NCBI RefSeq assembly: GCF_029504575.1
Contig: NZ_JAQFII010000001.1
Span: forward strand, 6,579,001 to 6,643,000
Length of the DNA: 64,000 bases
Direction: 5' to 3'
Source of the DNA: Streptomyces sp. SPB162
GTDB lineage: Bacteria; Actinomycetota; Actinomycetes; Streptomycetales; Streptomycetaceae
The notes beneath the pieces are model-generated. The model had not been told where the DNA came from. It saw nothing but the letters and a program-made list of their open reading frames with translations, and searched no databases. Below are positions 26,648 to 35,520 of the stretch, piece by piece (the stretch's first letter is position 1; each line of letters begins with the position of its first letter). A program made the translations under genes and the position numbers.

Positions 26648-27244
26648 TCAGTGGGTGCGGGTGGGTGCGGGTTTGGCGGGCCGAGGGGGGACGGATGCGC
26701 CGGAAGGTGCTTGCGGTCCGTGGGATCCCGGGGGCGCTGAGGTGAGTTGTTTCGCGTCGAGAAGGAGTTGGTGGCCTGCTTCGTGCAGGTGATGGCGGGC
26801 GTGGTTGAGACGGTCGTCGAGGAGTGAGCGCGCGGCCTGTTGGGCACCAGCGGCTTCTGGCGAGTGAGGAAGAGCGGCGAGGTGGTGCAGGTTCCCGGTG
26901 TGGGCGATGGCTGCGCTGAGATCGGCCATGGCGCGACCGAGGGTGCCCACGGCGCGCGTCAGCGCGGTGACCCTGTGCCAGGTGGCGTCGTGCGCGCTGA
27001 CCGCTGTGCCGGGCTCGCGGTCGGCGAGGGCGGCGGCACTGGTGATGTGGACGATCAGGCTGGCGATGTCACGGACCCGGTCGTCCAGTTCGTCGAGGTT
27101 GTCACTGACGCAATGCCGCGCGTCCGTGAAGGGCATGTCCTCGGCCGCGTGGTGGATGCGCTCGGCCAGGCCGCGAAGTTGGCCTATGGCATCGAGGTCG
27201 GAAAGCAGCGGAACTCCGAAGGGCGCGTGCGGGGGATGGATCAC
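26648..27244 (-). CDS. Hypothetical helical protein
   Basis: 198 residues from ATG 27244, overlapping the upstream stop as ATGA. Predicted as a long helical bundle (LDAIGQLRGLAERIHHAAED, VRDIASLIVHITSAAALADR, ARHHLHEAGHQLLLDAKQL) with a disordered proline-rich tail. No named family. Coupled translation ties it to the gene before it. Confidence 0.6.
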   Translation of the reverse strand: MIHPPHAPFGVPLLSDLDAIGQLRGLAERIHHAAEDMPFTDARHCVSDNLDELDDRVRDIASLIVHITSAAALADREPGTAVSAHDATWHRVTALTRAVGTLGRAMADLSAAIAHTGNLHHLAALPHSPEAAGAQQAARSLLDDRLNHARHHLHEAGHQLLLDAKQLTSAPPGSHGPQAPSGASVPPRPAKPAPTRTH

Positions 27245-28041
27245 CGGCGGGGTGAGCGGGCGGCCTGCGGTGATGCCGGCGGAGGTGCGGCCGTGGTGGG
27301 TGCGACGTGGCGCAGGTTCACCCCGATGCCCTGGGCCGTGAGCAGCCGGGCCGCGGCCTGCACGCGCAGCGACCGGTCGTTCTCGCTGTACTGCGCGGAC
27401 AGGAGCAACGCCGCTTGATGCGGCAGGTATTGAAAGCCGCAGGCGAACAGCGTTCCGCGGGCCTGCTCGGGCACGCTGTCGTACGGTGCGCCCAGGGCCC
27501 CGTCGTCGTACAGCGTCAAGGTGAGGACGTGTGCGACCTGCGGCGGTGCGGGGCGGTGCGGCGAGTCGGGCAGGGTCGCCGCGTTGTCGAACACCGATTC
27601 CACGGCCCGCTCGTAGCGGGGCAGTACCCGTTGGGCTATGCGGGCGGCTGCCCGTGCGGGGTCGTTGGGGATGGCGATGCCGTGGGGTTCCTCGACACCG
27701 ACGAAGTGGTGGGGCTTGATGCCGTCCTCGACGGGTTCGAACGAGGCGGCGACGAACTGATCGCAGTGGTGAGGCCGGTCGGCGATGAAGAGCCGGTGTC
27801 CTTCGGGGCCATGAAGGATCGCGTCGTGGGAGAGGACGTACTGGCTGACGATGTGGGCGACGTGGCCGTTGTCCCAGAGCTGCTCGGTCCGGGGGAACTG
27901 CTCCTCATACCGCGCGTGGCGTTGGTAGTCACTGCTCCAGGAGCCGGGCAGGCGGGCAGCCAGGGCCCTGGCGAAGTCGGACAGGTCGGTTCGAGCTGGC
28001 GGCATGGATTCCTGGGGGAGGGTGTGGGGGGCCGGCGGCAT
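27241..28041 (-). CDS. Conserved hypothetical protein
   Basis: 266 residues from ATG 28041, which touches the upstream stop. An alternative start is ATG 28005 with AGGA five bases upstream, giving 254 residues starting MPPARTDLSDFARALAARLP. The core is alpha/beta (VAHIVSQYVLSHDAILHGPE, HRLFIADRPHHCDQFVAASF, QVAHVLTLTLYDDGALGAPY). Conserved histidines in DRPHHCDQF are notable but do not form a known motif. Unrecognised family, same island series. Confidence 0.65.
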   Translation of the reverse strand: MPPAPHTLPQESMPPARTDLSDFARALAARLPGSWSSDYQRHARYEEQFPRTEQLWDNGHVAHIVSQYVLSHDAILHGPEGHRLFIADRPHHCDQFVAASFEPVEDGIKPHHFVGVEEPHGIAIPNDPARAAARIAQRVLPRYERAVESVFDNAATLPDSPHRPAPPQVAHVLTLTLYDDGALGAPYDSVPEQARGTLFACGFQYLPHQAALLLSAQYSENDRSLRVQAAARLLTAQGIGVNLRHVAPTTAAPPPASPQAARSPRR

Positions 28042-28976
28042 CAGCGTGCGCGCTGTGGCGGTGCTGGCGGGAGGGCCGGCGGGAGGGGCGCCGGACCGGA
28101 TGAGCCCAGGTCGGGACGGGGAAGCTGGTCGGTCAGTACCCGCATCCGGTCCTCCGCCACGTGCAGCACTTCCCCGAGGTTGCGGATCTCAGAAGCGGCG
28201 TCGGCGAGGTCGTACGACAAGTCGAAGCCGTCGTCCTGCTCGGCTTCCTTAGCCTTCTCCCCGGCCGCTTCGAAGAACTCCCCGAGCCGCTCCAGCAGCC
28301 CGTTGATCGGGTCCAGGATCTGGTGCAGCAGCACGGCGGCCTCCGCGTGCGACGCGGCCCCGTTGAGCCGGTCGGTGAGCGCGAGGATCGCGTCACCGTA
28401 GACGTAACCCACGGCGCCGTCCGCGGCATCGGCGCGAGGCGCTGGTGCTTTCGGCTGTGGGGCCACGCAAATGCGCGTGCGTTCGGTAGAGGAGGGGGGT
28501 GCGGTCAGCAGCCCGAGCTGGGCGAGCCGCTGGTCGATCGCCTCGATCACCTGCGCGGCGCTGCCGCCGTGCCGGGCTTCAGCCCGCTCAGGATCCCCCG
28601 GGGCGGTCGAGGGGGACGAGTCGTAGAGCACCTCGAACAGCTCATAGTCATCGTCGCTTTGGCGGGTCACGATCCACCCCTCGGGGTCTCCCGGCAAACG
28701 CTCGGAGGGGGGTTCCTGCGGTGGGCCGATGATTAGGTAGCTGTCGTCGGGAAGCGATGCGCGCACGATGTACGCGCTGAGACCGAACTCGATGTCGCAC
28801 CCCAGTCCGCGCTGTCGCAGCGGTGTGATGATGTGCGCGTGGCAGCGCCACAGCTCCTGCCACCACGCGGTATACGTGTTGCCGTGCTCGGGCAGCGGTG
28901 CCAGGGACGGGGCGCGGGCAGACGTGCGGCGCGCGTCGGGGCCGGCATCCGGGGACCCTGTGCCATCAGTGGTCAC
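28041..28976 (-). CDS. Conserved hypothetical protein
   Basis: 311 residues from GTG 28976. Residues 30-130 form a compact alpha/beta unit (YTAWWQELWRCHAHIITPLR, LSAYIVRASLPDDSYLIIGP, EGWIVTRQSDDDYELFEVLY). The C-terminal half is helical and acidic (LHQILDPINGLLERLGEFFE, EAGEKAKEAEQDD). No catalytic residues recognised. Overlaps the small upstream gene by 11 bases and abuts the next gene. Confidence 0.65.
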   Translation of the reverse strand: MTTDGTGSPDAGPDARRTSARAPSLAPLPEHGNTYTAWWQELWRCHAHIITPLRQRGLGCDIEFGLSAYIVRASLPDDSYLIIGPPQEPPSERLPGDPEGWIVTRQSDDDYELFEVLYDSSPSTAPGDPERAEARHGGSAAQVIEAIDQRLAQLGLLTAPPSSTERTRICVAPQPKAPAPRADAADGAVGYVYGDAILALTDRLNGAASHAEAAVLLHQILDPINGLLERLGEFFEAAGEKAKEAEQDDGFDLSYDLADAASEIRNLGEVLHVAEDRMRVLTDQLPRPDLGSSGPAPLPPALPPAPPQRAR

Positions 28977-29205
28977 GGTTGCGCCTGCGGGGAATGAGTG
29001 CGTGGATGCGCGGGATCCGGCGTGTGGGGAGAGGCTTCGGATCCGGTCGGGCGGTGTCCCATGCGTGCTCGTCGGAGGCGTCGAGCAGGTGTCGTTCCAT
29101 CTGTGCTTCGTGATCGGCGATCTGTGCCATGAGGTCGTCGTGCTCGGCCTGGTTCTGCTGGTACTCGGCCCAGTCGGCGTCGGTGAAGTGGGCGGGGCGG
29201 TTCAG
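28966..29205 (-). CDS. Small hypothetical protein, CTG start
   Basis: 79 residues beginning with CTG 29205-29203 behind GAGGAG at four to five bases. It reads NRPAHFTDADWAEYQQNQAE, then HDDLMAQIADHEAQMERHLL and a basic tail ending RRRNRDH. It is highly charged and helical. The reading frame has no ATG until residue 27, which explains why a start-codon-based search would miss it. The stop overlaps the GTG of the following gene by 11 bases. It looks like a genuine member of the same operon. Confidence 0.55.
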   Translation of the reverse strand: MNRPAHFTDADWAEYQQNQAEHDDLMAQIADHEAQMERHLLDASDEHAWDTARPDPKPLPTRRIPRIHALIPRRRNRDH

Positions 29206-29250
29206 AGGACTCCTCAGGAATCGGATGCGGGCATCGTGAGTCGGCGCCGG

Positions 29251-29820
29251 CTAGAGGTTGTGCGTGCCCGGCTTGGGCGGCGGGGGCACCGGGCGTTGCC
29301 GTCGAGACAGCGTCGGGAAGAAGCGATGCAGGTCGAGGTGTTGGTCGAGTTCCTTGGCTGCGTCGTGCAGCGATTCCGACGTGCGCCGCAGGTAGGAGCG
29401 CCCCGTGGCGTGTTTGAGGACCATGGAGTCTTCCTGGTACTGCCGGCGGGTTGAACTTGCGGTTTGGGACAGGGAGAGGGCAGTCTGCGCGGTCTCGGCG
29501 AAGAGCGGGGCCGCGTAGGTCGACAGGGTGGCGGCTGTCGCGAGGTGGGCGAGTACGGCGCTACCGGCGCGGTTCGTACTGTGCATGGTCCGGGCGAATT
29601 CAGCCGTCGTGCGGATGACGCGGTGGGAGAGGGCTTGCGCATCGACGGCGTGCTGGATCAGCTCGGGGTATGACGGGGAAGCTGGTACGCGGCCAGCGTC
29701 GTCCAGGAGCTGCCACTGCTGGGCCGCGTCGCCGTACATGGCCTTCATACCGTCGAGCGCGCCGATGAGGCGCAGGGTGTCGTCGCGAGGTATCAGTTCG
29801 CGCTGGGGATCGGGATTCAT
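29251..29820 (-). CDS. Hypothetical helical protein, first gene of the minus-strand island series
   Basis: 189 residues from ATG 29820. Mostly helices (LRLIGALDGMKAMYGDAAQQ, ALSHRVIRTTAEFARTMHST, AVLAHLATAATLSTYAAPLF) with a proline-rich end. No family recognised. No upstream minus-strand gene precedes it before the insertion sequence, so the promoter of the island series probably lay in 29.82-29.93 kb, or was cut off by the insertion sequence. Confidence 0.6.
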   Translation of the reverse strand: MNPDPQRELIPRDDTLRLIGALDGMKAMYGDAAQQWQLLDDAGRVPASPSYPELIQHAVDAQALSHRVIRTTAEFARTMHSTNRAGSAVLAHLATAATLSTYAAPLFAETAQTALSLSQTASSTRRQYQEDSMVLKHATGRSYLRRTSESLHDAAKELDQHLDLHRFFPTLSRRQRPVPPPPKPGTHNL

Positions 29821-29920
29821 GAGTCCATTGCTCTTGTTTTAACCCCATGGGCCTGGGTTCCGCATAATTCGCGGTGCATAGAGTGTTGATTCGTGCTGTG
29901 ACCTGGGGAAACACGTCTGG

Positions 29921-29941
29921 ACACGCCGTGGGGGCGTGTCT
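29921..29941. terminator. Hairpin at the left edge of the insertion sequence
   Basis: GACACGCC, short GTGGG-type loop, then GGCGTGTC: an eight-pair G/C-rich stem without a T-run. It may terminate transcription leaving the IS1634-type transposase, or be part of the element end. Confidence 0.4.
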
Positions 29942-31764
29942 CTAGGCGTGGGGGTTGTGGCTGGTCAGTGGGGTTCTGGGGTGAGCTCGACGATCTTCTT
30001 GGGGGCGGGGATGTCGAGCTTGTTCAGCAGGTCGCGCTGGGTGCGGGTGAGTTCGGTGAGCTGGCGGAAGGTGCCGGCGGGGCCGGTGAAGGTCCCAAGG
30101 TGGAGCCGGTCGAGTTCGCGGCGGATGGTGGGCCAGGTCGCCCGGGTGGTGGTCTCGGTGATGCGGATCAGCAGCAGGGCGAGCCAGCACAGGATGACGT
30201 GGGCGCGGATGCGTTCTTCGAGGCGGTGGTAGACCGGGCGGAGGTCGAGGATCTGCTTCATGTCGCGCCAGCCGCGCTCGACTTCGAGGAGTTGCTTGTA
30301 GCCCAGCGCGATGTCCTCGGCCGAGAGTTTCGGGTCGCTGCAGCGCAGGAGGTACTTGCCGTCCAGGTTCGCCTCGGTCTTGGCCTTGGTGGCGTCGATA
30401 CGGAGCTTGCCGGCCGGGGTGGTCCGGAGGTAGCGGTTCAGGCCGGGCTTCGCGGTGATCTTGCCGCGCAGTTCGCCGCGCTTGTAGTCCGAGAGGGTGT
30501 CGCTGCCCTCGATCAGCTCGGTGAGCTGGGCGATCAGTTGGGTGCGGATCGCCGCGTCCCGGGTGGCGCCTTCGGGGTTGTGGCAGATCACGAAGCGTTC
30601 GTTCTCGGAGACCTTCACTTCCTTGACGCGCATGTTGTGCGCGATGTCCTGGTAACGGCCCTGTCGGGAGAGCGCGGCCTTGATCTCGGGGGAGTTGGAG
30701 CGGAGCTTCTCGCCGATGATGTAGTGGTGGTCGCCGGAGCGGATCTCGGGGGAGTTAGCGGCGGTTGGCCGCGGAGGCGAAGCCCCGGTCGGCGACCCAT
30801 ACGATCTTGGACAGGGTCCAGTCCCGCATCTCGTCCTTGACCTGGCGGATCAACGCGGAATCGGCGGTGTTGCCGGGCCAGCACCACACCCGCACGGGGA
30901 TCCCGTCACGGGTCACCGCCATCCCGATCACGATCTGTGGCAGGTCGTCGCGGGAGTCCTTCGACTTCCCCCAGGTCCGGAACCCGCCCTTGCTCCCGCC
31001 GTCGCCGTCGCCGTCGCCGGTTTCGGGGAGGGGGAGGCCGTGTTCGTCGCGGGCGACGGGCAGGTCGGCGTCCTCGAGTTCGAAGTAGGTGCTGGTGGTG
31101 TCGAAGAACAGCAGGTCGACTTCGAGGTTCAGCAGGTGGGCGGCCGAATCGAAGACCCGCTGTTCCAGTTTCTCGCGTATCTGGTGCAGCCAGTCCATCG
31201 ACCGGTAGCAGGCGTCGTCGTCGATGCGGTCCAGGCCGTCAATGTGCACGTCGTGGTTGACCCACTCGGCGGCCGCCAGTTTCGAGGACGGGGCCAGTGC
31301 GCGGTTGGCGACCAGTGCGAACAGGACGCGTTCGGTGGCCTCGACGTTCCGTGGACGGCCTCGCCCCCGGGTGCCCAACGAGGCCACGATGCGGGGGAGT
31401 TCCAGTCGCTGCCACAGGTGGTCCAGGAGATACGCACCGCCGAAGGGACGGGACTCGACGAAGTCCAGCTCCGTGCTCGCCTCGGCGGTGGCCGCCAGCG
31501 CGGCAGCCGGATCGAGGAGCTTGGACAGTGAGCCGACCAAGCGGCGCACCGCATCGGTGTCCAGCTGGTCCTCGCGGCCGAAACCGTACAGCAGCTTCGG
31601 CACCGACCGACCCGCCGACGCGTCCCAGGTGTTGTGGGCCAGGTGCAGGTAGCGGACCGTGCCGCTCTTGGTCTTCCGGCTCGTCGTCTTCACATACATC
31701 GCTCTAGACAATACACGCCTGAGCCATGCAGTTATTGGAGAGTAAGCCAAAAGCGTTTCTCTAG
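29939..31764 (-). mobile_element. IS1634-family insertion sequence
   Basis: Contains one (broken) IS1634-type transposase gene. TCTCTAGG occurs at 29939-29946 and again at 31757-31764, just outside the gene on each side, and may be the target duplication; IS1634 elements usually duplicate about 5-6 bases. Inward of these, the two ends share a TTGTGGCT/TTTTGGCT inverted match. The limits are therefore approximate. The insertion separates the plasmid-like island from the methylase/kinase/pPIWI-RE block. Confidence 0.55.
29965..31699 (-). pseudogene. IS1634-family DDE transposase, disrupted by a 15-bp duplication
   Basis: Starts at ATG 31699 (MYVKTTSRKTKSGTVRYLHL). The N-terminal part includes the catalytic-domain opening LLFFDTTSTYFELED and IVWVADRGFASAANRR, where the frame stops at 30755. 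The C-terminal part continues in another frame with RSGDHHYIIGEKLRSN, CSDPKLSAEDIALGYK, and the conserved VERGWRDMKQILDLRPVYHR and RIRAHVILCWLALLLIR blocks to 29965. At the break, GATCTCGGGGGAGTT (30742-30756) is an exact copy of 30682-30696 sixty bases away. The disruption is thus a templated insertion, not a simple miscall. The transposase is inactive as assembled. Confidence 0.8.
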
Positions 31765-31906
31765 GTGATTCCAGCCCGTTCGGCACCAACGAGTCTACTG
31801 ACCAGGCACTTCACCGCATCGGACCCTCTAGACCCGCCGAATTACGCGGAACGCAGGTAGAGGGGGTCCTGCGGCGCGAAAAACCACCAGGTCAGCCATG
31901 GCTGTT
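31765..31906. other. Short gap between insertion sequence and methylase gene
   Basis: About 140 bases, AT-richer than the surroundings; no gene or clear hairpin seen. Likely holds the 3' end of the methylase transcript. Confidence 0.4.
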
Positions 31907-34012
31907 TCAGGCCAACGTGTCTGGTTCTAGAGTGCCGTTGATCAGCCCTTCGGCGAGGCTTCGCGCGGTCTCGTGCCCCAACTCGGCCGCTCGGGCAAGT
32001 TCTGTCTCGAAGCTGGCGAGGCTCTTCAGAGCCGATCCGTAACGTCGTTGGGTATCGATCGGGAGGACGGGCAGCTGGAGTCTCTTGACGTCAATACGGA
32101 GTGCCCCGCCCGTTCCTGCGGTGGAACGGCCCGCTTTGCGGGTGTTCTCGCTACTGGACAGGACACCAGCAGTGAACCAAGGGTCGAGAATCTCCGGGTT
32201 GACGCGCACGACATGGACGCCCATCCCGATGCGAGCGCCGACCTGCTCGTGCGTGGCGACGCGGGCGACAACGCTGCGGGTGATCGCTGGAATGAGGATG
32301 TCTCCGGCCTGGATCACGGTCTCGTCGGAGTCGTCCTGCTGCACGGTCCCGCTGGGCGCATTCCCCGAGATCACATCGTGCGTAACGACCGCCGCGACGT
32401 CGACAGCCGATCTGCGGGACCGCTGTTCAGACGCGGAACCGTGCCGGTTTGAGCCCCGCGCTGTTGTGCGAAGGAGAGCAAGGGCGCCGGTGCGGGCGAG
32501 CCCGTCGAGCGTTGCAATAGGGGCGGCTGGGAGGACCGAGTCATGAGCGGCTGCCAACGGTGGTAGCAGGCCGCGCAGCATCTCAATCTTGGAGTTGAAC
32601 GTGCTCGCAAGGTCCAGCAGCGCCTCGGCGTCATGCCGCTCCGCGTTGGCGGCCGGTAGATGGCGAAGCGGCGTGAGGTCGACGTCCTCGTCGAGAAGTT
32701 CGACAACCGGAACGGATCGAACTGAGCGCGGTTCAGCAAGCACGCTTTGTGGGTCGTCGAGATAGGCACGCCAGGCGGGCATCATGCTCTGGCGGATCTC
32801 TGTCCAGTGTGTGTTGTCGGATCTCGGCACGATCTGTGTCGAGGTGTCGATGAACAGAACGCGCTCGCCAGGACCGTCGTCCCGGTGGGGGCGGCGCAGA
32901 AGCCAGATGTGGAAGCCGATGCTGGTGCTGGGAAGCGCTCCTACGGGGAGAGCGAAGACGGCTTGCAGAGCTCCACGGCGGACGAGCTCGCTGCGGATGC
33001 GACGGCCCGTGGCGCGCGAGGCTGCGGCGGGTGGCATAAGGAGCGCGGCATATCCTCCCGGCGCGAGGTGGGCCAGGGCGTGCTGGACCCAGGCGAGTTC
33101 GGGTTCTGTACGGGGTGGTAGCCCGCCGTAGGTCCATCGGGAGTCGTAGGCGAGCTGTTCGTGGCCCCAGTCCTGTAGGCCGAAGGGCGGGTTGGCGACG
33201 ACCGCGTCTGCGGAGAGCTGCGGGAATTCGTCGGCGAGCAGCGGATCGCCCGCGCGAATGTCTGGTGCTTGGCTTGTGACCGACGCCCATTGCTGAAGCA
33301 GTAGGAGCCGCAGAAGGGCGATGCGCGCCTGGCCGGGATTGGCAGTCTGGCCGTAGATATGGATTGGGCGATGGTCGTCGAGTGCCTGCCTGCCGGCGGC
33401 GCGCAGGAGAGTGCCGCTGCTACAGCTGAAGTCGAAGATGTTGGAAGCAGGGCTGACAAGATCGACCATGAGGTCGGCCAGGGGATGGGGAGTTACGTCG
33501 AACCCTGTCGATCCGCGCGCCGAGGTGAATTGCTCGTGCAGGTACTCGAAAGCGTCCGTAGGGCTGGCTTCCTGAGAGAGGATTGCTGCGGCCTCCAGGA
33601 GTTTGTGTTGTGCGGGCGACCATGCCGGGGGCAGGATAGGTCTCAGAAGCGCGGCCGTGGCTTTGCCATGGCTGTCCAGCGCAGTGCCGAGTTCACGTGG
33701 GCTGGGAACTGCGTTGAGTCCCGCGAGCAGAACCGCGCCTACCAGACAGAGGGCGTCGGCAAGTTGGCTGCTTGCGCTGAATGCCTCGATGCGGCGCCAC
33801 GTTCGGTCCCGTGGGGTGGCCTCCGGCAGTTTCCCTTGCCCCTCGAGCCACTGCTCCACGGTGGCGAGGTCGAAGGCGGGGCTGGCCGATGTGCCGGCGA
33901 CGGGCTCGGGGAAATCCGTGTATCGCCGACGCCAATTGCTCACGGCAGCTCGGCCGACTCCAGCGATCTTCGCGATGCCGGTAGCGGTGACGGTGGTCGG
34001 CGACTCTGCCAC
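31907..34012 (-). CDS. N6-adenine DNA methylase with C-terminal specificity-like domain
   Basis: 701 residues from GTG 34012 with GGAGG six bases upstream. The N-terminus has a helix-turn-helix (GIAKIAGVGRAAVSNWRRRY). The central methylase has NPPF near 274 (VVANPPFGLQDWG), the gamma-class adenine methylase motif IV, and an AdoMet motif I near 195 reading FDFSCSSGTLL instead of the usual DPACGSG. The C-terminal 230 residues resemble half of a type I HsdS protein (AGDILIPAITRSVVARVATH, ALRIDVKRLQLPVLPIDTQR). It is thus a one-polypeptide modification plus specificity protein, likely to mark host DNA. There is no cognate HsdR; the nucleases across the divergent promoter may be the partners. The altered motif I leaves activity open. 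Confidence 0.8.
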   Translation of the reverse strand: MAESPTTVTATGIAKIAGVGRAAVSNWRRRYTDFPEPVAGTSASPAFDLATVEQWLEGQGKLPEATPRDRTWRRIEAFSASSQLADALCLVGAVLLAGLNAVPSPRELGTALDSHGKATAALLRPILPPAWSPAQHKLLEAAAILSQEASPTDAFEYLHEQFTSARGSTGFDVTPHPLADLMVDLVSPASNIFDFSCSSGTLLRAAGRQALDDHRPIHIYGQTANPGQARIALLRLLLLQQWASVTSQAPDIRAGDPLLADEFPQLSADAVVANPPFGLQDWGHEQLAYDSRWTYGGLPPRTEPELAWVQHALAHLAPGGYAALLMPPAAASRATGRRIRSELVRRGALQAVFALPVGALPSTSIGFHIWLLRRPHRDDGPGERVLFIDTSTQIVPRSDNTHWTEIRQSMMPAWRAYLDDPQSVLAEPRSVRSVPVVELLDEDVDLTPLRHLPAANAERHDAEALLDLASTFNSKIEMLRGLLPPLAAAHDSVLPAAPIATLDGLARTGALALLRTTARGSNRHGSASEQRSRRSAVDVAAVVTHDVISGNAPSGTVQQDDSDETVIQAGDILIPAITRSVVARVATHEQVGARIGMGVHVVRVNPEILDPWFTAGVLSSSENTRKAGRSTAGTGGALRIDVKRLQLPVLPIDTQRRYGSALKSLASFETELARAAELGHETARSLAEGLINGTLEPDTLA

Positions 34013-34066
34013 TACATCCTCCGGTGATCAACGTGACCAATCTACGTGAATTGTAGCTCGAACTAA

Positions 34067-34080
34067 TGTACTTGTGTACA
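34067..34080. promoter_or_regulatory. Palindrome upstream of methylase gene
   Basis: TGTAC-TTGT-GTACA, five-base arms, about 55-68 bases upstream of the methylase start and just after the kinase gene. It could be the target of the methylase's own N-terminal helix-turn-helix. The surroundings (34020-34110) are unusually AT-rich for this DNA, as expected for a promoter. Confidence 0.4.
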
Positions 34081-34123
34081 TCGTTCACGCATAGATTGGG
34101 GATTTTGTGGCCCCCTGCGGACT

Positions 34124-35432
34124 TCACTCTCCGACGGCTTCCTCACAGTCGTTGATGCCGTCGTCGATCTTCCGTACCTGTTCGCTCTCCGCGCCGAAGT
34201 GCCGTACCGCGTCCGGCCTGACGTCGCGATACGCCTTCAAGGTGGTCTCATAGGGTCCTGCTTCCTGTAGGAGCTGGGCACGGTCGATACGCATTAGCAG
34301 CACCCCCTTCGTCGGTGCGTCCGAAGCGCCCGATTGCGACGTCCAGGCAGCGCTCGATGAGCGCGATGGCCTCCAGAACCTTGCCTTCGATAGCCAGGTC
34401 ATCGGATTCCTGGCGGATCCGAACCAAGTCCGCTCGCTTGAGGACCGGATTCGCATTTCGTCGGGCCCTGCTCGGCAGGCGGGGATTTCTGGGCGGAGCC
34501 TGCGTTGTGGCCGTCGGCCGCGGTGGTGGACTGCAGGGGTTCACAAGCGGGAGGGTGGGGTCCGGGGCCGGCCTCGGCGGGCGAGGGGTGCAGCGTCCCG
34601 GAGGCTGTGATTGCAGCCTCGCGTAGAGGGCGCGGGCATCCTCCGGCCGACGATCGGGGTCCTTGTTCAGGAGGCTGTCCGTGAGGTCGGCCAGCCAGGG
34701 AGGGATGCATTCACGTAACTGGGCGACCCTGCGCGGAATCTCGTCCATATGGCATCTGGCCATGGCATGAGCGGTCTCGGCGGAAAAGACCTGTTCACCC
34801 GTCAGCAGCTCGAAGAGGATGCAGCCGACGGCATACAGGTCGCTGCGAGGTTCGGCCAGCCCACGACTGGCCTGCTCGGGCGCCATGTACGCGGCGGTGC
34901 CCGGCGCGAATCCGGTGGCAGTCAGTCGAGTGGCCTGGGGATCGGAGAGAGCGACGATGCCGAAATCGAGGATCTTCACAACGCCGTCCTCGGCAATCAT
35001 GACGTTGGACGGCTTGAGGTCTCGATGAACCAACCCAGCGTCATGGGCATGAGCGAGCGCAACAGCGATCTGGGTGACGAGCGCAACGATGTCCTCGATG
35101 GAGAGAGGGTGGTGGTTCGCCATGAAACGCTCCAGGGTCGGGCCCTCGATGTACTCCATGACCAGGTAAGGCGCGCCGTTCCAGTCGCCGAAGCTGTGCA
35201 CCTGTGGGACATGGCGGCACCTGCTCAACTTCGCGGTCGCCTTGGCCTCGCGCAGGAAGCGGTCCGTGAACCGTCCGGACTCCCGATCGGCGGAGTGTGG
35301 ATGCAACAGCTTGACGGCCACCTCACGGTCAAGCCCGATGTCGAGCGCCAGCCACACCTTGCCCATCGAGCCTTCGCCCAAGGTGCGCGTCAACAGGTAC
35401 TGCCCGACGACGATCTTTCCCTGCGAATCCAC
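34124..35432 (-). pseudogene. Ser/Thr protein kinase with TPR-like tail, apparent frameshift
   Basis: The kinase domain is complete: glycine loop GEGSMGKV, VAVK lysine, HRDLKPSN catalytic loop, DFG, APE region in AYMAPEQ, all within about 275 residues. A proline-rich linker follows, then a helical TPR-like tail (EGKVLEAIALIERCLDVAIG). The tail changes frame at a C-run (34301-34309, five C where four keep the frame) and continues LLQEAGPYETTLKAYRDVRP to 34124. Repaired length is about 435 residues; as assembled the tail is replaced by 20 unrelated residues. No transmembrane segment, so it is cytoplasmic. GTG 35432 and GTG 35465 are both possible starts. Divergent from the pPIWI-RE operon, it could control it by phosphorylation, but this is inference. 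Confidence 0.75.
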
Positions 35433-35501
35433 GTGGCGCCCGCTCTCCCCAGTACATACAGCCACTGCCCGAAGCGTGAAGCGTAGCAGCTGGGATGCAT
35501 T

Positions 35502-35520
35502 CTGTGGACATTGTTCACAG
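35502..35520. promoter_or_regulatory. Imperfect palindrome in kinase / pPIWI-RE operon divergent promoter
   Basis: CTGTGGACATTGTTCACAG: outer five bases on each side are exact complements. It sits in the 250-base divergent region between the kinase gene and the four-gene operon, about 170 bases before the operon's first start codon. Candidate operator; no regulator is known. Confidence 0.4.

Noticed and set aside
31907..34012. Complete type I restriction system
   Set aside because: Only a methylase-specificity protein is present; no HsdR-type translocase was found nearby.
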